NCBI GenBank assembly: GCA_037968895.1
Contig: JBBKWJ010000027.1
Coordinates: 1 to 11,299 of the forward strand
Reading direction: 5' to 3'
DNA from: JBBKWJ01 sp037968895
GTDB lineage: Bacteria; Actinomycetota; Acidimicrobiia; Acidimicrobiales; SZUA-35
Length of the DNA: 11,299 bases
Numbering within the stretch: the first letter of the stretch is position 1; every line of letters starts with the position of its first letter. Positions 1-6,452 of this stretch are shown piece after piece. Made by a program: the position numbers and the translations under genes. Under the pieces are notes generated by a model, which had not been told where the DNA came from, made no database searches, and worked only from the letters and a program-made list of their open reading frames with translations.

Positions 1-198
1 GAGCAGGACCTGCGGCGCCACTTCGCGGCGCATGGCGTCGAGGCGGGTTCGCTACTGAACAATTGGGGTGGCGACGGCCGAGGTCCCTCGATGTACGTCA
101 AGGATCCAGCAGGAAACACCGTCGAACTCAAAGGACCTCCTACCCAAGCCTTTGACCCCAGCGTCGGCTACATCGCCGAGTCAGATCCCAGCTCATAG
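1..198 (+). CDS. VOC/glyoxalase-fold protein, C-terminal part (5' end outside window)
   Basis: The reading frame is open from the first base and ends at TAG 196-198, giving 65 C-terminal residues. The stretch 'GPSMYVKDPAGNTVELKG' is the typical last strand of a vicinal-oxygen-chelate (glyoxalase/bleomycin resistance/dioxygenase) domain: a DP-x-GN turn followed by a strand carrying a glutamate that in this fold usually binds the catalytic metal. The substrate cannot be told from this fragment, because the family covers glyoxalases, dioxygenases and fosfomycin or bleomycin resistance proteins. It converges on the histidine kinase gene with only 13 bp between the stops, and its stop codon lies in a hairpin at 197-211. 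It is not closely similar to the other VOC gene at 5317. Confidence 0.8.
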   Translation, partial: EQDLRRHFAAHGVEAGSLLNNWGGDGRGPSMYVKDPAGNTVELKGPPTQAFDPSVGYIAESDPSS

Positions 199-211
199 CG
201 GTCAAACCGCT
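197..211. terminator. Short hairpin between convergent genes, possible bidirectional terminator
   Basis: AGCGGT-CAA-ACCGCT forms a perfect 6-bp stem with a 3-base loop, exactly in the 13-bp gap between two convergent stop codons (TAG 196-198 and the TGA of the histidine kinase at 214-212). There is no clear T-run on either side, so it would be a weak or actinobacterial-type (U-tract-free) terminator. The position is the main argument. Confidence 0.4.
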
Positions 212-1612
212 TCAGCCCGCGTGGTTCGATATTGAGTCGGCATGCTCCCCGTGAACGGGGATGCGAAGCGCAAAGTTGCATCCTTCGCCCGGCGAGCTTG
301 TCAGGCTGAGTTCACCGCCATGGGCTTGCGCAATCGACTTTGCAATTCCGAGTCCGAGCCCCGAGCCACCGCTCGTTCGCGCCCGGGCCGGATCACCTCG
401 ATAGAACCGATCGAACACGCGCTCGGTTTCCTCCAGAGACAAACCGGGGCCGTCGTCGATTACCGAAATCAGTAGCTCGTTTGAATTCTGAATGACCTTG
501 ACCAAAACTGACGCGTTTGGCGCATGAGTAAGGGCGTTATCAACGAGAGCGGCAACGAGCTGACCGATCTTGTGCTCGTCGATCTCGACTGGTTCTTCCT
601 GCCCTGACAACTCGGCCTGCACGCTGCGACCTGGATGAGAGGCAATCGCACTCGCGACAACATCGCCGATGAGCCTGTCGATTTCGACCTCCGCGATGTT
701 GAGAGGCTGCTCCTCGTCTAGGCGAGCGAGCTGCAGAAGACTCTCGATCAGTGAAGACATTCGGCCGGCCTCTGATCGCATACGGCGCACAACGTCATCG
801 AGTTGGCCCGGCTCGCGGAATCCACCGTCTGCATAGAGTTCGAGGTATCCAAGGATAGAGGTCAACGGAGTACGCAGCTCGTGGGAGGCATCCGATACGA
901 ACCGCCTCAGCTTGTCCTCGGTCGCGGCGCGTTGGTCAAGCATCACATTGAATGCGGCAGCGAGTTGGCCAGCCTCGGTTCGATCATCAAGCTCCGGGGC
1001 TCGTTCGCCTGTGTCTCCGGCCGTGATCGCTCTAGCCGTTTCCGTCATTGCCGAGATGGGTCGGAAGCCGAGTCGGACGACCCACAAGGAGATCAACGCC
1101 AGCAAGATGGCTACGAGTAACGCTGCCGTCACAAACACCAGGACGAGTCGTTGCACTGTTGCGTCCACATCAGTCGCTGGCACTGCGATGAAGACAGTGT
1201 CGCCACCAACGCCGGCAGGATCAGCCAGCACACGAAAGCTCGTTGAACCATCGACAGAATTGACGCTGACAAAGGTGCGCTGAGAAATGGGAGCCAACGT
1301 TGCAATGTCGGGCACGGTGTCGAGTAGTTGGCCCTGAACTACTACCTCAATCGTGCCGTCGATTAATTTCATCGCTATGTAGACATCTGAAATTGGTTCT
1401 TGCAGCGGCTGCACCGGTTCGATGTCTTCAGGATTGCCGGCGTTTTCGGGCCGCACCGGGCTCGGCGGCCTCAGAGGCACGACCGACTCCAGTCGGGCAT
1501 CGAGCTGGCTCGTGAGCTGATTGCGTTGCTCTACCACAACGCCTATTCCCAGTCCGACAAACAGCGCCATGACCGCCGCAAACCCGGTAAGGATTCGGGT
1601 TTGGAGTTTCAC
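212..1612 (-). CDS. Two-component sensor histidine kinase (HAMP-HisKA-HATPase, MprB/TcrY-like)
   Basis: Membrane histidine kinase of 466 residues. It has a transmembrane helix at about 7-27, a proline-rich extracytoplasmic segment at about 28-154, a second helix at about 155-179, and a HAMP linker at about 180-232. The HisKA box 'DASHELRTPLTSILGY' carries the phospho-accepting His244, followed by N box 'DNALTHAPN' (Asn359), G1 'DDGPGL', F box 'FDRFYRGD' and G2 'GSGLGLGIAKSIAQAHGG'. All catalytic boxes look intact. The chosen start is GTG at 1612, which overlaps the TGA of the response regulator as GTGA. The frame stays open 45 codons further upstream, but that part is antisense-like, arginine-rich sequence inside the regulator gene. 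It is the last gene of the cotH-regulator-kinase operon and should phosphorylate the regulator at 1609. The signal is unknown; the outer domain resembles no sensor I recognise. Actinobacterial relatives (MprB, TcrY, TrcS) sense envelope stress. Confidence 0.93.
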   Translation of the reverse strand: MKLQTRILTGFAAVMALFVGLGIGVVVEQRNQLTSQLDARLESVVPLRPPSPVRPENAGNPEDIEPVQPLQEPISDVYIAMKLIDGTIEVVVQGQLLDTVPDIATLAPISQRTFVSVNSVDGSTSFRVLADPAGVGGDTVFIAVPATDVDATVQRLVLVFVTAALLVAILLALISLWVVRLGFRPISAMTETARAITAGDTGERAPELDDRTEAGQLAAAFNVMLDQRAATEDKLRRFVSDASHELRTPLTSILGYLELYADGGFREPGQLDDVVRRMRSEAGRMSSLIESLLQLARLDEEQPLNIAEVEIDRLIGDVVASAIASHPGRSVQAELSGQEEPVEIDEHKIGQLVAALVDNALTHAPNASVLVKVIQNSNELLISVIDDGPGLSLEETERVFDRFYRGDPARARTSGGSGLGLGIAKSIAQAHGGELSLTSSPGEGCNFALRIPVHGEHADSISNHAG

Positions 1613-2298
1613 TGCTCTGCTCGTAGGCAGAACCCGACGCCTCGGATGGTGTGAATCAGCTTGGGCTCGCCCGAATCCAGCTTGCGACGGAGATAGCTCA
1701 CGTAGGTATCGACGACCGATGAATCGCCATCGAAGTCGTAGTCCCACACGTGCTGAAGAACTTGCGCCCGAGAGAGGACGCGGCCGATGTTGGTCAACAA
1801 GAAATGCAATAGCTTGTATTCCGTCGGCGACAGGTCGATCGTTTCGCCAGCGCGGGTAACTCGGTGCGCATCGACGTCAAGTTCAAGGTCAGCACAACGC
1901 AGGATCGAATCCTTTGACGTGTGTCCCGCCTGGGCGAGACGGAGCTGGACCCGTGCAACTAACTCGGCGATGGCGAAGGGCTTCACCATGTAGTCGTCTC
2001 CCCCACTCGTGAGACCCTTGACCCGATCCTCGGTGGCATCTCTCGCCGTCAGGAAGATCACTGGCGTCCGGTCCCCAGATTCCCGGAGGCGCCGGAGTAC
2101 TTCGAATCCGTCGAGCTCGGGCATCATGACGTCAAGCACGATGAGCTGCGGGCGTTGATCGGCGACAGCCGCGAGCGCTTCGCGACCGTTCGTTGCTGGG
2201 ATCGTCTGGAGTCCGGCCAACGCAAGACCGGACTCCACAAGGAACCGAATGTTCGCTTCGTCATCGACGACAAGTACGAGTGGTGGAGTGTCTGGCAT
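1609..2298 (-). CDS. OmpR/PhoB-family DNA-binding response regulator
   Basis: Protein of 229 residues with a complete receiver domain (about 6-118): acidic pair Asp12/Asp13, phospho-acceptor Asp56 in 'LIVLDVMMPELDGFEVL', Thr84 in 'IFLTA' and Lys106 in 'MVKPF'. A winged-helix domain of the OmpR type follows (about 131-226; 'LSPTEYKLLHFLL', 'GRVLSRAQVLQHVWDYDFD', 'VVDTYVSYLRRKLD', 'IHTIRGVGF'). It starts at ATG 2298, which shares one base with the cotH stop (TGATG), and ends in a 4-base GTGA overlap with the kinase gene, so all three are translationally coupled. No good Shine-Dalgarno sequence precedes the start, consistent with coupling. Known relatives are MprA, TcrX, TrcR and PhoP. Such regulators bind 7-bp direct repeats as tandem dimers, and matching repeats lie upstream of cotH (3687-3714). 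Autoregulation and control of the divergent DUF4956-VTC genes are inferred from this. Confidence 0.95.
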   Translation of the reverse strand: MPDTPPLVLVVDDEANIRFLVESGLALAGLQTIPATNGREALAAVADQRPQLIVLDVMMPELDGFEVLRRLRESGDRTPVIFLTARDATEDRVKGLTSGGDDYMVKPFAIAELVARVQLRLAQAGHTSKDSILRCADLELDVDAHRVTRAGETIDLSPTEYKLLHFLLTNIGRVLSRAQVLQHVWDYDFDGDSSVVDTYVSYLRRKLDSGEPKLIHTIRGVGFCLRAEQ

Positions 2299-3611
2299 CA
2301 GGTGGAGGGCATGGCAGCGAGAATCGCGGCAGCGTCGGCCTCAATAGTAGCGGTGTCGACGATGTCACTGGCCTGATCGCTCAGCAGGTCAGCCCAGGCC
2401 GCGACGACGTCGGCCGCAAGACCGCTTTCGAACAGCGAGCTGGTCAGATCGGTCGTGGCATCGGCATACATCTGGGCGAACGTGTCGTTTGCCATGAAGC
2501 GGTTGACAAGGACGTTGCCGCCTTCTGCGGGTGCACCGCCCGCAACCACCCCAGCTTGACGATCGCCAGGTTCAGGGCGTGCGTCACCTTGTGGCACTCC
2601 ACCGCGGTCACCAGCTCCACCGCCGACGTTAGCCGTGTTGAAGGCCAGGTTGAGATCCCAATTCACGACAGTGAATACCTCTGTCTCGTAGTCGTACTGG
2701 AGGTAGCTGTTGTTTCCTCGACCGTCGATGTCATCGGCGTTCCCGATCAGATCTTGGAAGGCGAGGTAGGTGGCGAACGCCCCAGTATCGAGCCATTCGT
2801 CAAGGTTGTCTCCGAACGTAACGTCGTCTGTGTTGTTGATGAAGTCCAAGAAGTCGATCAGCGGCTCAAGGTCGTCGTCGCCGACCTTCTGATCGAATAT
2901 GTCGTCATAGGCCGTCGCGTCGTCGCCGCGGTAGCTGTAGTCGCCGGCGCTGTCTGCCTTATAGAGGGCTGATTCCTCAGAATCAAAGTTCTCCTCTTCC
3001 CAGACATCATCTGGGTTTTGCATGGCCAGCCGAAGCTCGACGCTGCCACCGTTAAAACTGAGTCTCGTGGAAACTGCCTGTTGCGAGGCAAGGCCCGCCG
3101 CGTCGAGGAGTTCAGCGGCGACCGCTTCGTTCATCGACGTTTCAGTTGAGTTCGATCGAATCACAATGTCGTTGTAGCCCTGGTAGTTCTGGTCATCGAC
3201 GTACTTGTCGAATCGGATGAGCCATGGCATGTCCTCGGGGTTCTCAGCGCTTGCGGCTGTGAGACTGAAGAGCGATGAGTTGCCTTTGAGGCGCATGCCC
3301 ACATTCTCATAGGCCGTGCCGTCAATAGTGACAGTGACTTCCATCCACTCCTTATCGCCGGTGTCTAGATAGCTGGCAATGATCGCATCTAGGTCATCGG
3401 TGTCAAAGTCAACCTCAATGTCGTGTACGACGCTGCTGTCGAAAAAGCCTGCCGAGATTGTTTCCGAGCTTTCGGCTGCTGTTGCCGTGGCTGTTGCCTC
3501 TTCAGTAACAGCGGCTGCGGCTGATCCACATGCGGCGGCGCCGAGACTGATTGCTGTAACGAAAGCCAACGACCGGAAGAGTCTTCGCGGAGACGTGGTA
3601 GTGGTGGGCAT
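2298..3611 (-). CDS. CotH-family kinase-like secreted lipoprotein
   Basis: Protein of 437 residues. The N-terminus has basic residues, a hydrophobic stretch and 'SLGAAACGS', a relaxed lipobox with Cys28, so it is probably an exported lipoprotein; an Ala/Thr-rich linker follows to about 50. The CotH domain spans about 60-400: 'VGMRLKGNSS' (104-113), 'IRFDKY' (132-137), 'DIVIRSNSTETSMNEAVAAEL' region (148-168), 'NADDIDGRGNNSYLQYD' (291-307) and 'VVNWDLNLAFN' (315-325). The last two carry the aspartates that I align with the catalytic and metal-binding aspartates of CotH kinases (about Asp293/294 and Asp319). A Gly/Pro-rich loop lies at about 329-366. Bacillus CotH is an atypical protein kinase of spore coat proteins; many other members are extracytoplasmic with unknown substrates. 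Start ATG 3611 has AGGA about 8 bases upstream. It is the first gene of an operon with a two-component system and is divergent from DUF4956-VTC, partners I recall often seeing beside such CotH proteins. Kinase activity is not proven by sequence. Confidence 0.88.
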   Translation of the reverse strand: MPTTTTSPRRLFRSLAFVTAISLGAAACGSAAAAVTEEATATATAAESSETISAGFFDSSVVHDIEVDFDTDDLDAIIASYLDTGDKEWMEVTVTIDGTAYENVGMRLKGNSSLFSLTAASAENPEDMPWLIRFDKYVDDQNYQGYNDIVIRSNSTETSMNEAVAAELLDAAGLASQQAVSTRLSFNGGSVELRLAMQNPDDVWEEENFDSEESALYKADSAGDYSYRGDDATAYDDIFDQKVGDDDLEPLIDFLDFINNTDDVTFGDNLDEWLDTGAFATYLAFQDLIGNADDIDGRGNNSYLQYDYETEVFTVVNWDLNLAFNTANVGGGAGDRGGVPQGDARPEPGDRQAGVVAGGAPAEGGNVLVNRFMANDTFAQMYADATTDLTSSLFESGLAADVVAAWADLLSDQASDIVDTATIEADAAAILAAMPST

Positions 3612-3686
3612 AAGAGCATCCTGTTCATCGAGTCGGGTTTGATGGCTCCATCCAACACGGCTGACTTCCGATGCTTCTGCGAACCG

Positions 3687-3714
3687 TCTGTTAGTTCTCT
3701 GTGAACCTGGGTGA
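3687..3714 (-). promoter_or_regulatory. Candidate PhoP/MprA-type direct-repeat operator facing cotH
   Basis: On the minus strand the order is TCACCCA, 3 bases, TCACAGA, GAAC, TAACAGA. The last two heptamers (3704-3698 and 3693-3687) are separated by exactly 4 bases, an 11-bp period. This matches the known layout of mycobacterial PhoP sites, TCACAGC-N4-TCACAGC, and of OmpR-family sites generally. It lies about 75-100 bp upstream of the cotH start, and the regulator encoded in the same operon is the obvious candidate ligand. Found by eye; no binding is shown. Confidence 0.45.
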
Positions 3715-3743
3715 GGCGCTCGCTCAGAAGGTCCGGAGGAAAC

Positions 3744-3761
3744 TCACAGAAGACTCCCAAG
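3744..3761 (+). promoter_or_regulatory. Candidate direct-repeat operator facing the DUF4956-VTC genes
   Basis: TCACAGA (3744-3750), 4 bases, then a poorer heptamer TCCCAAG (3755-3761). The first heptamer is identical to the one at 3704-3698 but on the other strand, so the two sites point outward toward the two divergent operons. A weak -10-like TTTGAT lies at 3771-3776, about 10 bp downstream. That is where a -10 element would sit at a promoter whose -35 is replaced by an activator of this family. The second half-site is degenerate, so confidence is modest. Confidence 0.35.
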
Positions 3762-3808
3762 GTCGGACTGTTTGATGAGAGGCACACACAAACCGAGGAG
3801 CAAGTCCC

Positions 3809-4408
3809 GTGAATCAGTCCCTGATCATCACCGCCAACATCATTGCGATCGCCATTCTGGTGTTCCGCCTCTACTACCCCCGATATCGCCGCAAGGACAT
3901 GGTGGTCGCCATACTCAGCCTCAACATCGGAGTGATGGCTGTCGCCACTGCGCTGGCATCGGCAGAAGTAAGCGCAGGCCTCGGTCTCGGTCTTTTCGGC
4001 GTGTTGTCGATCATCCGGTTGCGCAGTTCCGAGCTAGCCCAAGAAGAGGTTGCGTACTACTTCAGTGCGTTGGCTCTCGGACTGTTGGCGGGCTTCGAGG
4101 TGAACCCAGTTTGGCTCACGCCGGCTTTGATGGCCTCGCTCCTTGTGGCGCTGTATGTGGGTGATCACCCGCTGCTCTTCGCCGACACTCGCCATCAAAC
4201 GGTAAACCTCGACGCGGCCTACACAAATGAGGCTGACCTCATCACCCGCCTCGAAGGGCTCTTGGGTGCCGAGGTGCTTCGAGTGACGGTGAAGAAAGTA
4301 GACCTGGTCAACGACACCACCTCGGTCGATGTCCGATACCGACTTCGACAGGCGCCTGCTTCATCATCACCTGCTCAAGAATCGATCCCTACCGGGAGCA
4401 CGCGATGA
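3809..4408 (+). CDS. DUF4956 integral membrane protein
   Basis: Protein of 199 residues starting at GTG 3809, with a strong ribosome binding site GAGGAG (3795-3800) 8 bases upstream. About four to five hydrophobic helices are visible (about 5-23, 31-50, 57-70, 82-96, 102-116). Between and within them sits the DUF4956 signature 'GLFGVLSIIRLRSSELAQEEVAYYF' (about 61-85; the SIIRLRS part is the key), followed by a soluble tail (about 130-180) that reads like a small alpha/beta domain. The tail end is Ser/Pro-rich. The biochemical role of the family is unknown to me. It overlaps the VTC polymerase gene by ATGA, which implies coupled expression and probably a complex: a plausible job is membrane anchor or channel for the VTC enzyme, comparable to how yeast Vtc4 works with membrane subunits. 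That role is inference. Confidence 0.85.
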   Translation: MNQSLIITANIIAIAILVFRLYYPRYRRKDMVVAILSLNIGVMAVATALASAEVSAGLGLGLFGVLSIIRLRSSELAQEEVAYYFSALALGLLAGFEVNPVWLTPALMASLLVALYVGDHPLLFADTRHQTVNLDAAYTNEADLITRLEGLLGAEVLRVTVKKVDLVNDTTSVDVRYRLRQAPASSSPAQESIPTGSTR

Positions 4409-5187
4409 GCAGGACCACCCCCATCACGGCTCAAAGACGAGTCGGCGACCTTCCGTCGATTTCTCTGGTCGACCTCAACGAGGCCGCCTCCCTGCAGATG
4501 CGAGTAGACCGCAAGTACATCATCAATGACGAGCAACTCTTGGCCATGATCGATGCTCTATCGAACCGGTTGGCTGCGCTTGAGATAGACGGGCAACGAA
4601 CCTTCGGCTATGAGTCGGTCTACTTCGATACTCCAGAATACGAGTCGTACTTGTTGGCGGCCTATCGACGTCGAGCCCGCTTCAAGGTCCGCACTCGTTC
4701 TTATCTCCACGATCGACTCACAATGTTGGAAGTAAAGACCCGTGGGAGAAGAAACGAGACGGTGAAGAATCGGCGGGAGTATTGCTTTGACAACCGAGCA
4801 ATCGTCGTTCCAGAGAGCTATGAGTTTGTTGATTCTATGACCGGGCGGATTGGGCTAGGGGCGCAGTTGTCGCCGGTATTGACGACGAAGTACGACCGCA
4901 TCACACTCGTCGACCTCGACGACATCGCTCGGCTTACTATCGACGCAAACCTTCGGTGCACTGACTGGAAGAACGACCGGATTCAGCTTGACGCGAGCTA
5001 CGTCGTCGAAACGAAGACAGCGGGTCCAGCGAGCACGGCAGACCGCTGGCTTTGGAGCCACCGCATTCGCCCGACCAAGATCAGCAAATTCGGCACTGGT
5101 TTGGCCGTTCTCAATCCGGAGTTGCCGTCCAACAAGTGGCACCGGACCATCAATCGCCACTTCGTCGATGTGAGGATGAAACAGTAA
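4405..5187 (+). CDS. VTC-domain polyphosphate polymerase-like protein
   Basis: Soluble protein of 260 residues, the length of a single VTC/TTM tunnel domain. Visible landmarks: 'MRVDRKYII' (32-40), 'VYFDTPEYESY' (72-82), the basic strand 'RRRARFKVRTRSY' (88-100), 'LEVKTRGRRNETVKNR' (108-123), 'LTTKYDR' (159-165), 'LTIDANLR' (177-184), 'VVETKTAG' (200-207) and 'KISKFGTGL' (225-233). These give the alternating Arg/Lys and Glu residues that line the triphosphate tunnel; the last Glu202/Lys204 and Lys225/Lys228 fit the C-terminal motifs. In yeast, Vtc4 uses this fold to build polyphosphate from ATP. Bacterial members are annotated as polyphosphate polymerases, mostly without direct proof. No SPX domain or membrane helix is present, so the DUF4956 partner, whose gene it overlaps by ATGA, probably supplies membrane contact. 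GGGAG lies 6 bases before ATG 4405. A triphosphatase activity is an alternative, since the TTM fold includes those. Confidence 0.88.
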   Translation: MSRTTPITAQRRVGDLPSISLVDLNEAASLQMRVDRKYIINDEQLLAMIDALSNRLAALEIDGQRTFGYESVYFDTPEYESYLLAAYRRRARFKVRTRSYLHDRLTMLEVKTRGRRNETVKNRREYCFDNRAIVVPESYEFVDSMTGRIGLGAQLSPVLTTKYDRITLVDLDDIARLTIDANLRCTDWKNDRIQLDASYVVETKTAGPASTADRWLWSHRIRPTKISKFGTGLAVLNPELPSNKWHRTINRHFVDVRMKQ

Positions 5188-5279
5188 TTCTTAACGGCGA
5201 GTTTATCGGCACAATCATCGCCGGTATCTACGAAGGAATCCACAACGGGGCACACGACCATCGGAGTGCCTTGTAGGCC

Positions 5280-5308
5280 TTGCGCACACGTATCTACCCC
5301 GCTAACTT
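5280..5308 (+). promoter_or_regulatory. Possible promoter for a leaderless VOC transcript
   Basis: TTGCGC (5280-5285), 17 bases, TAACTT (5303-5308). A start site about 7 bases after this -10 would fall at about 5315, essentially on the ATG at 5317. That would explain why the VOC gene has no Shine-Dalgarno sequence. Each hexamer matches the consensus only partly. Confidence 0.25.
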
Positions 5309-5316
5309 TTGGCTTC

Positions 5317-5718
5317 ATGGCCGACCACACACCACCACACACCACCTTGGCCGACATCGGCGTCGTCATGTTCACCGTTGCCGACCAGGATGCCGCCCTC
5401 GCTTTCTACACTGAGAAACTCGGTTTTGAGGTTCGCTCCGACACCCGATTCGGCGAGCATGGCGAGATGCGCTGGCTCGAGGTAGCCCCGCCCGGATCAC
5501 ATGCGCGGTTGTCGTTGAACCCTCCAATGGGTGGCGAGCCGGGAGGTGGTGGGATCGGTGTCGAAACCCCCGACGTGCTCGGCGAGCACCAGAGGTTGAG
5601 CGCCCTTGGCGGTATCGACCTCGACCCCGAGCCAATGCAGATGCCCGGTGCCCCGTTGCTGTTCATGATGCGTGACCCTGACGGCAACCACATCGCTGTC
5701 GTCGAACCGGCCGACTGA
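5317..5718 (+). CDS. VOC/glyoxalase superfamily protein
   Basis: Protein of 133 residues. The N-terminal half begins 'IGVVMFTVADQDAALAFYTEKLGFEV' (about 14-39), the classic first beta-alpha-beta unit with the FY..kLGF signature. The C-terminal half ends 'FMMRDPDGNHIAVVEP' (about 116-131), with the DPDGN turn and a terminal-strand Glu that usually binds metal. This is the layout of small single-chain VOC proteins annotated as glyoxalase/bleomycin resistance/dioxygenase; the substrate is unknown. I chose ATG 5317. An in-frame GTG at 5266 would add 17 Cys/Pro-rich residues unlike the family, with no spaced ribosome binding site. ATG 5317 also lacks a Shine-Dalgarno sequence, so it may be translated leaderless. 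It stands 129 bp after the VTC gene and is probably a separate unit. Confidence 0.88.
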   Translation: MADHTPPHTTLADIGVVMFTVADQDAALAFYTEKLGFEVRSDTRFGEHGEMRWLEVAPPGSHARLSLNPPMGGEPGGGGIGVETPDVLGEHQRLSALGGIDLDPEPMQMPGAPLLFMMRDPDGNHIAVVEPAD

Positions 5719-5730
5719 CTCGAGTAGCCC

Positions 5731-5755
5731 GGTCGGAGCTGAAACCAGCTCTACC
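5731..5755 (+). terminator. Hairpin downstream of the VOC gene
   Basis: GAGCTG-AAAC-CAGCTC gives a perfect 6-bp stem with a 4-base loop (5736-5751), extended by a G-U pair and by GGT/ACC across a one-base bulge. It begins 13 bp after the VOC stop. No T-run follows, so it would be a weak intrinsic terminator or simply an RNA 3'-end structure. Confidence 0.4.
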
Positions 5756-5827
5756 AGTTCGTGTACTTGGGCAGGCCCTTCTTGGCCGAGTGGCACTGCT
5801 CCAAAGGCGAGGCGCCGTTTAAGCTAG

Positions 5828-6019
5828 GGCGGCGGCAGAGCGTGCGAGACGGAGGGCGCCGATCTTCATGCTGGAGCCTCGTGGGATCCGCTTGGGAATC
5901 GCCCCTTCTCCTGCGACGGCCGACGAGGCTGGACGGTCATCCATGACGGTGTGACCGAAGATTGCCTGCGTGATGGGCTGGAGATGCCAGCTGGATGGGC
6001 AAGAGTGCCAGCGGAATGA
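5828..6019 (+). other. Gap 5719-6065: start-less 63-codon open frame, possible gene remnant
   Basis: The 347 bp between the VOC and DUF1801 genes hold no convincing gene. One frame is open from the TAG at 5825-5827 to the TGA at 6017-6019, with no ATG, GTG or TTG near its beginning. Its translation contains protein-like stretches such as 'GASWDPLGNRPFSCDG' and 'GWTVIHDGVTEDCLRDG', rich in Trp, Asp and Gly rather than the Arg/Ser/Pro pattern of shadow frames. It could be the tail of a decayed gene. I recognise no family. An overlapping frame (5761-5946) begins with a start codon but looks random. Confidence 0.2.
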
Positions 6020-6065
6020 TGCGATGTTGTTTGAACCACTAACTGGACCTTGTAGGAGAACTGTT

Positions 6066-6416
6066 ATGCCCGCCCGCGTAGCCCAGAAGAAACTCGTGAC
6101 AGACTATCCACGTGAAGTGCTCACCTTGATCCGCCGTCTGATTGCGGAGACCGTGCCTGGAGCGAAGGAATCAATTCGCTATCAAATGCCTGTGTTCACG
6201 ATCGATGGGATCTACCTGGTCTACGTCGGCGCGTGGAAACACCACATCGGTCTCTACCCAATCCCTGTTCTCCCAACCGACCTCGAGGCCGACATCGCGC
6301 CGTACCGGACCAAAACCGACACCGTCCGCTTCCTCTACAAACAACCCGTACCCTTCGACCTCATCCAACGGCTCATCGACGCCTTGATTCCGATACGTGC
6401 CGAAGAGAATTCGTGA
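6066..6416 (+). CDS. DUF1801 (YdhG-like) domain protein
   Basis: Protein of 116 residues with the DUF1801 pattern over almost its full length: 'LTLIRRLIAETVPGAKESIRYQMPVF' region (about 20-45), then 'IYLVYVGAWKHHIGLYPIP' (about 49-67) and a C-terminal helix after 'TVRFLYKQPVPFDLI'. Members are small cytoplasmic proteins (YdhG/Fra-like fold) with no settled biochemical function; a role in iron handling has been proposed for relatives. Start ATG 6066 has an excellent ribosome binding site AGGAG (6054-6058) 7 bases upstream. An in-frame ATG at 5970 would add 32 residues of non-family sequence and has no such site. The macro-domain gene follows after 36 bp, so the two are probably cotranscribed. 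Confidence 0.85.
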   Translation: MPARVAQKKLVTDYPREVLTLIRRLIAETVPGAKESIRYQMPVFTIDGIYLVYVGAWKHHIGLYPIPVLPTDLEADIAPYRTKTDTVRFLYKQPVPFDLIQRLIDALIPIRAEENS

Positions 6417-6452
6417 GTGCGAAGAGACAGCTAGACAGATCCGGAAGCTCAA

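Noticed and set aside
1613..1747. 45-residue N-terminal extension of the histidine kinase
   Set aside because: It lies fully inside the regulator gene and is Arg-rich and non-family. The GTG at 1612 in a GTGA overlap gives a normal start just before the first membrane helix.
2193..2972. Plus-strand open frame of 259 codons
   Set aside because: It is antisense to the CotH and regulator genes. Its translation is Val/Arg-rich without domain motifs, whereas the minus-strand frames carry clear family motifs and coupled starts and stops.
5195..5223. CGGCGA/TCGCCG inverted repeat after the VTC gene as a terminator
   Set aside because: The arms are 6 bp with a 17-base loop and no T-run; too weak to call.
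5723..5760. tRNA-like look of the minus strand (GGTAGAGCTGGTTTCAGC)
   Set aside because: No acceptor stem, anticodon arm or proper T-loop can be drawn; only the hairpin at 5731-5755 is real.
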